64,000 nucleotides of DNA from assembly GCA_009617715.1 (NCBI GenBank), contig VTFK01000125.1, positions 806,001 to 870,000 on the forward strand, written 5' to 3'. Source of the DNA: Plectrocnemia conspersa. Taxonomy: Eukaryota; Arthropoda; Insecta; Trichoptera; Polycentropodidae. The number at the start of each line of letters is the position of its first letter. Position 1 is the stretch's first letter. A model generated the notes under the pieces. It was not told the origin of the DNA, did no database searches, and saw only the letters and a list, made by a program, of their open reading frames with translations. Positions 23,727 to 35,389 of the stretch are shown here, one piece after another. The position numbers and the translations under genes were made by a program.

Positions 23727-24190
23727 CAAAATACTATGATTTTTTCTTAATTCAGAACTGTGGAATTTTCCACATGTTATTTTTGCACGCCGCAACTAAA
23801 GACTTTTCACAAAATTTTGCACAGTGGCGCGAAACTGCGTCGCGACCTTGACTTGAAATTTTCTTCCAAATAAGTAAAATGGCACCAGCGGTTCGGCGCT
23901 AGACGGCGAAGTCGGCCATGGTGTTGTTTTTTTCTTTGCCCCTTTCTTTAGCTTTCACCGTAGGGAATGCGTTGCTAGGAGGGGCTGTCGCGCGCGAGCT
24001 GCACGCGCAGCGCCTGCCGCGGCGGGGCGAAGACTGACACCGAATCGCTGGATTCGGTTTTACCGCTACAAGAACGTTGCCCTGTCAAAGCGGTTACTGT
24101 TACTTGCGCCTCCGCCGAAGCGGGCCGTGTCTTTCGGGACGTCGCACACTGGGCGATTTACTCGCTTCGCGTGTGACTATTGTTTTTAGC
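23727..24190 (-). promoter_or_regulatory. Putative 5' UTR exon and promoter region of the calpain gene
   Basis: A GC/CpG-rich block (CGCGCGCGAGC, CCGCGGCGGGGCG) stands out from the AT-rich background. Read on the minus strand it ends at a strong splice donor (TTTTG|GTAAGTATT, exon end 23727). The next minus-strand exon start downstream is the calpain acceptor at 14500, which would make this its untranslated first exon. It contains a six-codon uORF (MADFAV) with a good start context (ACCATGG) at 23919-23899. Exon identity, transcription start and linkage to calpain are inference; a different minus-strand gene could own it. Confidence 0.4.
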
Positions 24191-24482
24191 CGTGTTAATT
24201 GAACATATAGTACATCCACATTCACGATTAGGAAGTAAGAGTACTAAGGATATTACCACCCGCTCCATATGATCGAGCATAGCCCCTTACCTACCGGCCC
24301 ATTAGCGACTCACAGCTACAACATCCTGTAAGCTTCCGGGAATTTCAAAAAAATAACCCGGGATTTAATTTTTTTATTTTTTTAAAATAATATTTGCATA
24401 GTTGAAAACAACCCAAGCCCGGTTTATTACATACAAGCGAGGATCAGCAAAATGACTCGGTTGTCCTTGTTATGTCGCGTCG

Positions 24483-25619
24483 CACGGTGGGGTATTTGCT
24501 CGATCTGGGCGACAAAAAATTTGATTATAAAAAATTGAAGAGCAGGTAAAAAAAAGTTGCTCTGTAAAGCTGTTAATTTTGCGCAAAATAATCAACAATT
24601 TCCCCACTCCTTGCATAACGCTAGCGCCCCCACGATCGGTCGGAAGTCAGTCATCCCTTCGAGTGCACGCATCGATTGCATACGCGTACATTAATTTATT
24701 TGAGTACAGTTAAAAATCCAAACTATTGATTGTGATAAAGCAGGTAAGTGTCTCTACCTTTCATAGCTCTTTGTTGCAGTTTCTGTCATATTAAACACAC
24801 AATATTGTTTTGAATAAGTACCATTTTTAGTACTTTTTCCTATTTTTTTTTTTCCAATTTTGAGTTCATTAGTTATATTTTCCGCCACTTTTTAATGTAG
24901 ATTTTATATACAATTTAAAGCTTAGGTCTTTCTCTTTATGATACATGTAAAATTGGCTGCGGATTTTTGCGGTTTTTAATACATTGCATACCATTATTCT
25001 TAAAAATGGGACGGGGCTTAGTCGCGAAAGTTAGGACCTAAACGTTTTAAACTATTATAACTTTTTAATTAGGTGACGTGTTAACGTCAAATTTAAAATA
25101 CAGTTTTATAATGATTGTTATTTTTTTATAATATGATCACGGTGGTAAAATCAGTAAACCTCAAATTGTGGATCGCGTACTAATAAAATAAAATAAAAAT
25201 TTGTTTAGAATCACCAAATTTTCACATATTTAAAAATGAAAACGATACCGAGTATGATAAAATACTAGCCAAATACTTTTTCTTGTTAAAAACACAGCAA
25301 ATATCAAACTTTGTGACATATACAATTTATTTTTTATTTTTAACACTTGACGCGGCGAAATTCGCACGACTGTTCAACACGGAATTCCTCTTCCTCGGGC
25401 CTACAATTTAATAAATACTAATTAAAATAAAATTGCATGAATTATTTCATGAAAAAAAAAAGGTTTTTTTTTTAAAAAAAAACTTTTTTTTTTTAATTTT
25501 TTTTTTCTATAATGTATTTTTTAACACTTATAATTTTATATATTTGACTAAGAGCACTTATGGAATCAACTAAAGTGAAATAATTTTGGCCGCCCAGATC
25601 AGACAAATACCCCACAGTG
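24483..25619 (-). mobile_element. Transib-like non-autonomous DNA transposon, copy 2
   Basis: A 1137-bp element is flanked by a perfect 5-bp target duplication, CGTCG (24478-24482 and 25620-25624). This fits the CGNCG preference known for Transib. The ends read CACGGTGGGGTATTTGCTCG on the left and, reverse complemented, CACTGTGGGGTATTTGTCTG on the right. Each has a 7-bp CAC-heptamer, a 22-23 bp spacer, then an A-rich block (ACAAAAAAT on the left, CCAAAATTA on the right), like a 23-RSS. The interior mirrors copy 1 (10046-11152) over its whole length and carries no transposase frame. Confidence 0.85.
25440..25510. repeat. Poly-A/poly-T low-complexity tract inside Transib copy 2
   Basis: Alternating A9, T10, A9 and T10-type runs near 25450-25506 are absent from the corresponding place in copy 1. 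This accounts for most of the length difference between the two elements. It is a slippage-prone tract. Confidence 0.6.
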
Positions 25620-25624
25620 CGTCG

Positions 25625-26500
25625 GCAGAGAAAGAAAAATTTACCGATCAATGTAAAATATTGTGTAGGAAACAGATAATGATTTATCATTAGACTATGT
25701 CGTGTTTGCAATAAAATCTTATTAAAATGTTATTTGGAAAATACCACTTAAACGAAAAAATAAATATTTTGAAGTATTTACTCTCGATACTTTTCGGAAT
25801 GTAAATACAAATACGATTCACGTGTTATTTGAATTTATTTGCTGAAAGTATCAGCTTGTCTTTTGACTTCAGCCAAATACGTTATTCTCATACTTACTGT
25901 TTCCGTCGCTTTAAATTCTGAACTGCGGATTTCTGATTTGTATATTTCGAACTAAAATTACAAAGGTTACTATTTATTTACCTTACTAACATTTTTCGTT
26001 TACAGTACGTAACTAAAATCGTGCCGTCGCTGTTTATATACTATATGTTTAATATAAGACATAAAAATTATATTTTAAAGTTTTAAATTTATACAAACAT
26101 TGTTTAGTCAGTTTAATGTAAAGAACCACAAATGTTAAGGACGTGATATTTTTTTGTGAGAATGATGGTTTTTCAAAAATTTTTCCTTAATGGAGCTTGA
26201 AAAGTGGACATTGACATTTTTTCATATAAGGTCTACAATTTAAATTAAAAGTCAATCCATATTCAAAATAATTGCAGCAAAACTTTCAAAAATATTATGT
26301 GAATGGCCCTGATATGTCATCGAATCGGTTGTAAAATTTGAAGGTAAAATCAGTTCTATTACCAACAATTTAAAGAAAGCCTTCGGTACTACACTACTAA
26401 ATTTATTAAAATAAAATAATAACATACATATTATATTATTTGCTAATTTAAATATGTAAAATTAAATAACATTTGCATAATTACAAAATTAAGTTAAAAT
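25625..26500. other. Intergenic stretch downstream of synthetase copy 1
   Basis: No gene was recognised. On the minus strand this is the 3' flank of the synthetase gene, and poly(A) signal-like AATAAA hexamers occur, as expected at this AT content. Confidence 0.4.
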
Positions 26501-26504
26501 ATGA

Positions 26505-29500
26505 TTAATTATTAAATTTCGTCTTGGCCAATTCCCTCATTTTATTTCGGCTGATTTTTCCGGAATGAGTTTTCTCCAAGTTGTCCACGAAGAAAATTCC
26601 ACCCTTCAATTGATAATAAGGTGCCAGATTTTCTGTAAAATAAAGTATTTCAAGCTACACTCGTGGTCATGAAACTAAATTATATTTTATGAAACTTAGT
26701 TACCTTTTATTAAATTGTGTATTTCATCTTCACAAATTTTAGAACCCTCTTTCTTTACTATGAAAGCCACCGGCAAACAACCATCGTCTTTATCTTCGAC
26801 GCTCACGATCACACAGTCTTTCACCCCTGGATAAGTATTGATCAAATTTTCCATTACCACTGGAGCAATCTAAGAAACAGTATAATTTTAATGTCAATAT
26901 TCCACACATTTTTCACGAGAACTAGGTTATGATAATCATGCAATTCGAATATATTTTTACTGTGAAATTAATCTTTTAACAAAATTTATTTAATTTGTTT
27001 TATGTTATAAAAAACATTCTGATCAGTCGTACTTTAGTGTATTTAAAAATTTACCATGTTTCATTTCAAGATTACCTAATACAAAAAAATGTTTCTTCTT
27101 TTCACACACAGATGAAATTGATTTTATTTAATACTCACACTAAATGCTCTGACTTTAAATATGTCCTTAATCCTATCTACTATGTACAGATAGCCATCTT
27201 CGTCAATTTTTCCCATATCTCCAGTTTTTAACCATCCATCTTCGCTTAGGACTTCTTTAGTAGCTTCCGGATTGTTGTAATATCCCTGAACAATAAATTT
27301 ATATTTACTCGTATATAGATCTTTAAGATATGGTTATAAACAACTACATATTCGTTAAATATGCTTAATACTTATGAGTGTGAGTCAAAAATAAAAATAA
27401 ACTCATATCAAAACATCACATTTCATTGCTAAAGTCACTCTACCTTCGTCATACACGGTGATTTAAGGTACAGCTCGCCCACTTTATTGGCTGTCAATGT
27501 TTCTTTGGTGAATCGGTCGACAATCTAAAACAAATTTATAATTCAGCACCGTTTAAAGACTATGGAGCGTATGTATTTAAATATATAATCTTACTTTAGC
27601 TTGAATGTGTGGTATTATTCTACCACAAGATCCAGCTCTGACTGTTTCGTCACTCAAGGTATAAGTCACAGGACCTCCGACTTCAGTCATACCAAAAGAA
27701 TTTACAACTTTACCATTGGGGCAGCATTTCTGTAAAAGCATTTGAAATAAGCATAATGAATTCAATATTATATTCGTTAAATAAGAAGATACAATACCTG
27801 CATCTGTTTAATGTCTTCATTGTCAACGGTAGCACCAGTCAACATGATCTGTTTTAGAGAGGATAAATCAGCATTTTCAATTCCTGGATGTTGTATTATC
27901 ATTCGCATGGTCGATGGAGGCATGATGCACATGTCAATCTGCAGAATGCAATTTAATAATTTTACTAATATTCTTACTTTTTTATATTTATTAATTTCGG
28001 CGTTTAGTATCATATTTTTTTTATTGATATCAATATTAATTTTATTATCAGAGATGGCATGTGTTAATAAAACATACTAAAGGGTCTTCCCAAAAAAACA
28101 TATTAAAAAAACTCGTTGGTCCAGACGAATAGACTCACTTAAACTGTTAAAATGCCAACAAATAACTGAAGCAATAGAAAGTTTTTTAATTATAGATAAC
28201 CAATCAATCGAAACCGCAACAATTGCGGAAAATAAATCGGAAGCACAAATCTTACTCAAGAGCATTTTAAATTTTATGTTTGCTTGTTCTGTAATTATTT
28301 GTTAAGATATATATAGCAATACAATGAGAAAAAATAAATTTAGATAAAGCTATATCTCATATTTCCTCCTCAATTAAATTTCTTACTGATTATAGAAGTG
28401 ATTTAAAGTTTAAAAATATTTTGCTAGAGACCGAAAAGATTGCAAAAAATTTTTATCTCGAACTCGAACATTAAAACTAATATTTCCTTATGAAAACATG
28501 ATGATATTATTTTAAAATATTTTTTTAAACATTTTAGACAACGCCATCGCTACTTTAAAAAATGGTTTTGATTTATTACAAAACACCATAGCAATTTTCA
28601 CATGCTGTGGGGAATTAAATGTTTCATAAGCAATATTTCACAAATTCTATTATTAAAATTTATTCTTTCTTTAAAGCTTGTTCTATTGTATTTTTTATGA
28701 TCAAGTGCATCTGTGGTAATGCCTCCTCAATTGCACGTTAGCCTCGGTTATGTAAAGACAAACCCAAAATCATAGAGAGATCTAATCAAATGTCGAACAT
28801 ATTAAAATAAAAAATAATAGCGTATCTCAAAGAAAATGTGACCTGAACCCAATTGAAAATTTATAGGCAATTATAAAACAACAATTAAAAAAAAACGATT
28901 TAATGTGTCAAAAATTATAGTATTTTTTGCCATTCGATTTAATGTGTCAACAATATACATACTTCTGGGAATAACAAAAAAAATTGTTTACACTTTTTTA
29001 ATACTCAAATTTTGTAATAAAAAAGACACTCGGATAAGAAACCTTTCCGAATGTGTTCGTGCCAGTTATTTAAAAATATGTATACTTTCTCGGAAGATTG
29101 AAAGTATTTGAATGACTATTAAATGTTTGCGATTTTCTATTACTCTAACCGGCCGGCGGTTTTATCTTTGCGTTGGTGATCTAAGGACCTGCTTTGATAA
29201 GAATAAATTACGCATATGTAGAATGCAAAACGATTTAGGGTTATTTTTATTTTTTATTTTTTTAAAAAATGTCATTAATCAGCAACATAAATAAATTGCG
29301 ATTTGACTTTCTATTAAAGCACCTTTATTAATATAATCTATAATGGCTACAATATTATATCAACTCACTTTATACTTTTCTACCACGTCGATAAAGTGCT
29401 CAGGGGTGAATGGTCTAGGGTTGATCTTTTTGTTAGGTGCCATTAGATTGAGCACTGTCATTAGCAATCCAGATATCCAATACAGAGAGGAGAAATGCAT

Positions 29501-32500
29501 CATGTTATAATTAATGTAAGATCTGAAATACAAACAAACATAGAAGCAACATGCAAATTAAATATGTTTAAATTTTAAAAATACTCTTACCCACAAATTC
29601 CCTTCATGTTTATTGCACAAGTTGCGTGAGTATGAATAACGCCTTTTGGTAAACCTGTAGAACCACTAGAGTACAGTATGTAAGCAATCGTTTCCGTAGG
29701 ATCTATTTCTGTCACTCTAAAATATTTTATTAGTAAACATTGCTTTGCTATTTTTTAAATTAAATTTATTTGCAAAAAACTCACTTAAAATCTTCTGTAG
29801 TATAATCATTGTCGTAGAATTCTTTCACGGAAAGGAATCTGGAATCACCAGAATCACCGAACGTCACTATTTTAGTATCGAAGCCCATTTTGTTCGACAG
29901 CTCCAAGAGCAACTCTGCCTTTTCTATTTCACAGAAGATCATCTTTGGTTTAGTGAAATGAAGTAGATTTTCAAATTCCACTAGAAAAAATATGTTCTTT
30001 ATTGCAAAACAGCTCAATTAGTAACTTTGTTTATAGACAACTACATGTTTTATGTAACAATCATGTAGAGATCACCGTTAGTTGTCAACAAAGTAATGAT
30101 TCATGTAGCTTAAAGTCATTTGACCAAACAATAATACGTCCACGACAAAAGATCAAGCAAACTTATGCTACATATTGCAATATTATATTTTTTTTTAAGA
30201 GAGAGCGTGCAATAAATTTTTAATATTAATGTAATGGAAATATGCATATTGTTTTTTCACGCGTTTCACTTCGCCAGCCATCCCTATCATAAAAAGGGGA
30301 CAGCAGGCCGCATTGAGCGATTTTGTCACCACTTTGATGAAAGACAAGATTACAGTGGAACAAGCGTGACGAAACTTATGCTAAAGTGATTGAATACGTA
30401 TCTATGGATAAGTATTTCGAATAATTTATAAGGAGCTGACAGTGACTGTTGTGAAATTCCAAAGATCAAGAAATGATCTTGATAATTAGATTAAAAATAC
30501 ATTTTGATAGAACAATGAAACTCACTATAAATATTTTTATTGTTAAGCTACTGTGCTAATTATAGTAAAATTTGATTAAATAAATATTTCGATTCAAAAA
30601 CCTTAATAGATACATATTATCTAGTTAGGTTAATTTAAGTAGTGTAGCTCAGGTTAACTCAATGTCTGCTTCTGAAGAATTTATATTCAGCAAAATTATG
30701 TTGTTAATGAAATGGACTGACCCATTTTTAAGATTGATAACTATACTCCGCGTTTATTGATAACTTGATAATCTCTCAATATAACAGAAATTTACCTAAA
30801 ATCCTTATCTCACGGTCAATTTGATGTAAAAATATTAGAAAAAACAAAGCTATCAATGAAATCTATATATTTATTATCTAGATAATAATGAACACGTGCT
30901 CATATTAGTTCATAAATTTTATAGCATTGATAAAGAAAAAATAAACTATTTTAGTTCTTGCGCAGAAAAACGTGGTAGAAAATATCATATAACGTATGCA
31001 ATTTTTAATAGATTTAGAATCTCCAATGTATGCAATAATTAAATCTTATCAAATAAGCCAAACTAACGAAAATTTAAAAATACACAAATTATATAGCTCA
31101 AGAGAGATATAATCTGATTGAAAATTAAACATTATCTCTATTATAACAATACTTATTAATCAGACGATCCTTCTTTATTGTTTATTGTATACTATCGTTA
31201 AGAGTTAATATGGTGATAAATTGTTTTTATCGTTTTTCCTAATCAATATTATTAACAATATCCGGTAAAAGCATTGAACATATATATTCGAATTTATGTT
31301 TTACAATAACTATGTATATATATATATATATATATATATTCATAAATATAGGATAATAAATTGCGATTGTCTTATTTTTGTTGAAAACACAACATATATC
31401 CATTTAAGTGGCGTTAATTGTGATTGGCATATTTTTAATTAAAATAAATTAGATACAACCAGAGTCTATCATGGAAGGGGAGCTAGAGGAGCAATTGCCC
31501 CGGGACTTAATAATTCAATATATTGAGAAAAAAATATAAAAGATGAAATTCGATCAAAATTATTTATACCATATCACGAATATTCTCTTTCCATAAAACA
31601 TAATTATTTTTATGTTTTATGTAAAAAAATATTTTAAAGAACTTTAACTGATAAAAAATAAAAGAAAGAAAAATGTTATTGGATTAATTTAATTTTATCC
31701 AATATTGGCAAAGCATGTCTTAAAATTTCGAGCAGCACAAAAAGACAATATTTTTCAAAAATAATACAAAATAGTTTGCTCATTTTTTTTTTTTATTAAA
31801 CGGGTCAACCTAGACTTCTACTAAATTTGTTACAGATACTAAAATTAAATTTTAAAAATTGTTTCAAAAATTAAATTTAAAAAATAAAAAAATTATTTTA
31901 ATAAAAAAATAATTTTCCTAAAAATTATATATTTAAAATTTAAAAAAAAATTAAATTACGATTTTATTAAAAATTAAATTTAAAAAAATATTAAAAAAGA
32001 CAAAGTGTAGCCATTTTTTTAATAATAACGGAGCCAATATGGCATGAAAGTATAAGAGTGGGTAATCAGTTATATGTATGTGTGTGTGTAATTTTAGCAT
32101 AATGAAATAACGATTGAGTAAATATGTTAAAATTAAATATAAATAGCAGACATAACATATCATACATATTTAAATCTTATATGTCAATCTAAAAACACGT
32201 ATTTTACTGCTGTTTAAAATATGAAAATGACATCTCAAACCTCAAATTGTTAATAATTTAGTGATATGCATGAATTCTATTAAAACTATGTTTGTTTATA
32301 ATGATGTTTTTTTCGCAATAGAACTATTACAAATAATCGCTCTGTATTTTAATGTAAAAGTATAATATAATCCAAAAAAATATTTGAGAACCTAAAGCAT
32401 GCAAATAAATATACATATATCGAATAGCTTTAAACTCACGTTTCAACATGTTCATATCCAATCCATTAACAGCGAAGCCTTTATAGAATGAAGCAGCTAG

Positions 32501-32812
32501 AGGCAGACAAGTATAGTTTCGGATGTAAGCGCATACTGCTACAACATCACCCTTTTTCAATCCCAAATTTGTCATGTGTTTGGCCATTTTAATGGATCTG
32601 GTCCAGATGGTTCTTCTAGTCACCGTTTCTCCAGTCAAATCATCGATCTAAGATATTATTTTATAAAAAGACATATAAAATTAAAAATATTTAAAAAAAA
32701 TCGCCATTGCAAATCAGTTAAAAATATTTATTATATTTACCTGACATATTTCATCTGGATTAGTTTGCAAATTATCGAAAACTAATTGCCCTATATGACT
32801 TGAGCTCGCCAT
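26505..32812 (-). CDS. Luciferase-like acyl-CoA synthetase, copy 1 (complete)
   Basis: Eleven exons join in frame into 517 codons: 32812-32741, 32647-32440, 29980-29785, 29716-29591, 29522-29369, 27938-27798, 27729-27595, 27524-27444, 27285-27139, 26869-26704, 26632-26505. It starts [18 protein letters not shown]-superfamily motifs are intact: P-loop [11 protein letters not shown], acyl/adenylate motif [18 protein letters not shown], the hinge [11 protein letters not shown] and the C-terminal catalytic-lysine motif THSGKISR. The family activates a carboxylate with ATP to an adenylate, then a CoA thioester; insects often carry tandem luciferin-4-monooxygenase-like members. The luciferase active-site histidine segment is replaced by [11 protein letters not shown], so light emission is unlikely. 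The C-terminus (KFNN) lacks an SKL-type peroxisome signal. The hinge-adjacent FKVRAFS has Ala where copy 2 has Gly. The substrate is unknown. Confidence 0.9.
28090..28510 (+). mobile_element. hAT (ZMYM1-type) transposase relic in synthetase intron 5
   Basis: On the strand opposite to the host gene, [38 protein letters not shown] and later [20 protein letters not shown] follow the order of ZMYM1/52-kDa-repressor-like hAT proteins (TRWxxRxxxVxxL, SEAxxLLxxxxxFxF, YR.....A..IA..L). In-frame stops separate the blocks. The corresponding intron of copy 2 lacks it, so it arrived after the duplication or was lost there. Confidence 0.6.
28830..28905 (+). mobile_element. Tc1-like transposase C-terminal scrap
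   Basis: CDLNPIENL, one stop, then [12 protein letters not shown] corresponds to the Tc1/mariner segment [15 protein letters not shown], which carries the third catalytic acidic residue (E). Only about 25 codons survive. Confidence 0.6.
29985..32435. other. Large intron 2 of synthetase copy 1
   Basis: About 2.45 kb of AT-rich DNA, against about 1.8 kb in copy 2. It contains a (TA)n run at about 31316-31340. Part of it (30255-30435, with CACTTCGCCAGCCATCCC and GTATCTATGGATAAGTATTT) resembles pieces at 4477-4560 and, inverted, at 43930-43985. No exon was found. Confidence 0.5.
31314..31341. repeat. (TA)n microsatellite
   Basis: About twelve uninterrupted TA units lie within synthetase copy 1 intron 2. 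Confidence 0.9.
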
Positions 32813-32897
32813 TTTTATGGATCAAATAATAAGTTAATAAACCAGCGATTACCCGACAGCCAGAAAAAATCTGTTAGGAGCGTTCACCAATGTTGCG

Positions 32898-32905
32898 TTT
32901 ATATA
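32898..32905 (-). promoter_or_regulatory. TATA box of synthetase copy 1
   Basis: TATATAAA on the minus strand lies about 90 bp upstream of the ATG. It is followed downstream by GGTGAACGCTC, which matches GGTGTACGCTC at the same place in copy 2. Conservation of both blocks between the paralogues supports a real core promoter. The transcription start itself is not visible. Confidence 0.6.
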
Positions 32906-32989
32906 CCATAGTGGGATTTTTTTTTGAATATCAATTGAGATAATCAGTATAAGTTTATCGATATATTATTTTGATTGTTTTAATGCGTT

Positions 32990-33060
32990 AGATTGTAGAT
33001 TCGCATAAACTAAATATAGTATTTGAAAAGTGATAGATAGAGGCGAAATAATATGGAAAA
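32990..33060. repeat. Short dispersed repeat (partner at 19975-20045)
   Basis: GATTGTAGATTCGCATAAAC, TAAATATA, AAGTGATAGATAGAGGC and AAATAATA match the copy at 19975-20045 in the same order and orientation. Confidence 0.55.
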
Positions 33061-33446
33061 TTCAAAATTGTTAACTAATCTATAAATTCAGACCAAAGTT
33101 TACAATATTATTAAATATAAACTTAATACTAAACTAAATATATATAATATTCGATGACTCTGAAATTGGTGTGAAAATTGTTTTAAATTTTAATAATAAC
33201 AGATCTTCAAAGAGTTTTTTGTCAACTTTTCCTATATAAATAATTCATCTAATTGCTGTGAGCCTTTTTTTAAATAAGCTCACAACCAATGGGGTTTATA
33301 ATAATGCAAACCTATTTTTAAAATATTTTTCATAAATATAACTAAATTTTAAATTAAAACAATCATTATATTTTAATGGTTTAAAACCAAACCAATCAGT
33401 AAATAGCAATAAAGATGCAAGAATAAAAAAAAAATTTATAACCCAG

Positions 33447-33510
33447 AATTCATACACTCACTAGCTGCGGTACCTCATGCTAGTGAGGTACTGACAATAT
33501 GCTTAAAGTT
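33447..33510 (+). repeat. Short hairpin-bearing repeat, copy 2
   Basis: ATTCATACACTCACTAGCTG then CGGTACCTCATGCTAGTGAGGTACTG folds into a stem (GGTACCTCA / TGAGGTACT, loop TGCTAG). It matches 693-760 on the opposite strand. It sits immediately before the tandem-repeat block. Confidence 0.55.
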
Positions 33511-33519
33511 GAATTTTTG

Positions 33520-34290
33520 TGACAGTATAGAATTCTTGAACATCCTGTATATGTTCGTTAGAAAAATCCAATGTGTCAATTTTTTGCAAAATGGCGACAA
33601 GTATAAAAATTTAAACACTCGTAACTCAGTAGGTTTAAATTTTAACGAAAAAATCGCTGTACATGAAACGTTTAAAAGCCTAAACTACATCCAAATAAAA
33701 TATTAAAAAAATAGTTTTTTGCTTCAAAACAAGCGATGTATAAGTTCGATCGGACCCCATACGAGCCATTTTGAGATTTTCAGAAGAGTTAACGCTCTTA
33801 ACTGCTTGGTTTTAAAGATTAAAAATTAAATTTTTAGTATCGTATAGAACCCCCTATACGTTTCGTATGAAAAAAATATATAATTTTTTTTTAAAATGGC
33901 GGCCAATGTAAAAATTTAAAGTGTCATAACTTTGCAAAATGAAATCCTACTGAAAAATGTCGTATGCAAAAAGTGTTTAGAAACTTAATTTGCATTTAAA
34001 AACAATTTTTAATTATTTTTTTTTAATAAAAACCGAGTCTTACGACATAGTATTGACCGAGACCCAGAACGAGCTTTTATGCGACTCGGCATATAGTTAA
34101 CGCTCGTATTTGGTTCCTATTAAAGATATAGACTTAAATTTTTGATACGAAATAGAGCTTTCGAATATACTTACGATGCCGATTAAAAAAAATTAAAATT
34201 AAAAAAAAAGTTTTTTTTTCCAAAACACGTTTAGTGTTATGAGTCGATCGACCCACCATACATACGCTCATAAGACTTGCAATATAGTTA
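33520..34290 (+). repeat. Diverged ~310-bp tandem repeat, about 2.5 units
   Basis: Unit 1 (from about 33525), unit 2 (from about 33839) and part of unit 3 (from about 34150) share ordered landmarks. These are a (T)CGTATAGAA..C..TATA(C/T)GTT start, AAAATGGCG(A/G)C, TAAAAATTTAAA, a CTCGTAACT/TCATAACTT block, an AAACAAG/AAACCGAG block with CATACGAGCC/AGAACGAGC, and AGTTAACGCTC. The divergence is high but the order is constant. No reading frame is shared by all units. Confidence 0.65.
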
Positions 34291-34299
34291 AGGTCAGTG

Positions 34300-35380
34300 T
34301 GAGCTTATTTATACATATTTAACTGCATTAAATTAAATATGTGCGTAGATATTTTATGTTTGTATTTGAGTTTAAGTTTAGTTAGGTCGTATTCCCTGAT
34401 TCTTGATATTGATGAACTAAAAAAAAAAATTTTCTTAGTATTTTTCAGTAAGATAAAAGCAATGTTCTTTAATTGTAGGAATTTAATATCTGGTATGTAG
34501 TTTCAAATTTGGTATAAAACAGTATATTATGTATTAAAATTAGTATGACTCGCTTTGCTTCACACTGACAAGCGTAATTTTGAACAGGTCTTAATAATTG
34601 TTTTTTCTTTAAAATATTGTTTCAGAGACACAATTGCGTCAAGCCCTTTTAACCGGAGTTCAGTTATATGTTTGTTGAATTAAAATGTGGAATTCTAGTA
34701 TAAATCTATAGTTAGTTTCATTTAAAAAAAAAACACTTTCAAGTTTATCTCGTATTTGACAACATAAAAAAATATAGTTACATTTCTAATTTCTCAAAAT
34801 TTGTTTCAAAAATGTATTATTTAGCGAAAAAACATAGCTCCAATTCTTCATGTTTGACTGTAAAATGTGGATAATATAATAAGGTGCTCTGTATTTTAAA
34901 AGTTTATAGATTAAACCGTCATGCCATTCTGTATCAAATGCCTTTTCTATATCTAACAATAAAAGACCAGAACTTTTTTTATATTAAAATTGGCGGATAT
35001 GTGCTCTGTCAAACTGTTAAATTGATACATAGTCGAATGATGTTCTTGAAAATAAAATTGTTCATGATTGAGTTTGCTATTAAGAGATTCATTTAACTAT
35101 GATAATTCAATCTTAGCAAGTTATTTCCTGTTATTTTCCGATAGTAAATTGATATGTTATCTAATTTGCCAAGTATTTTATCTGATGTATTTTCACCGTT
35201 TTCCAGATAATTCGGAAATATACAAGAGATAAGCATGAATTACATGATTTAAGTACTTAAAACTTTTAAAAAGAAGGTTCTTATTAAATGTATTATCAAA
35301 TTTATCTATTCCTGGAGCCTTTCTATTTGATAATTGTTTAACAATGCTGAGAGAGTTGTAGATAAATATGGTTAAAAAAT
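34300..35380. other. AT-rich intergenic stretch between the synthetases
   Basis: No gene was seen. A weak frame around 34884-35000 (LYQMPFLYLTIKDQ) recalls the RT region ending in DIxKAFD read backwards, but this is not convincing. Confidence 0.35.
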
Positions 35381-35389
35381 AATGTACTT

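Noticed and set aside
27811..28080. 89-codon plus-strand frame
   Set aside because: Mostly antisense to synthetase exon 6 (27938-27798).
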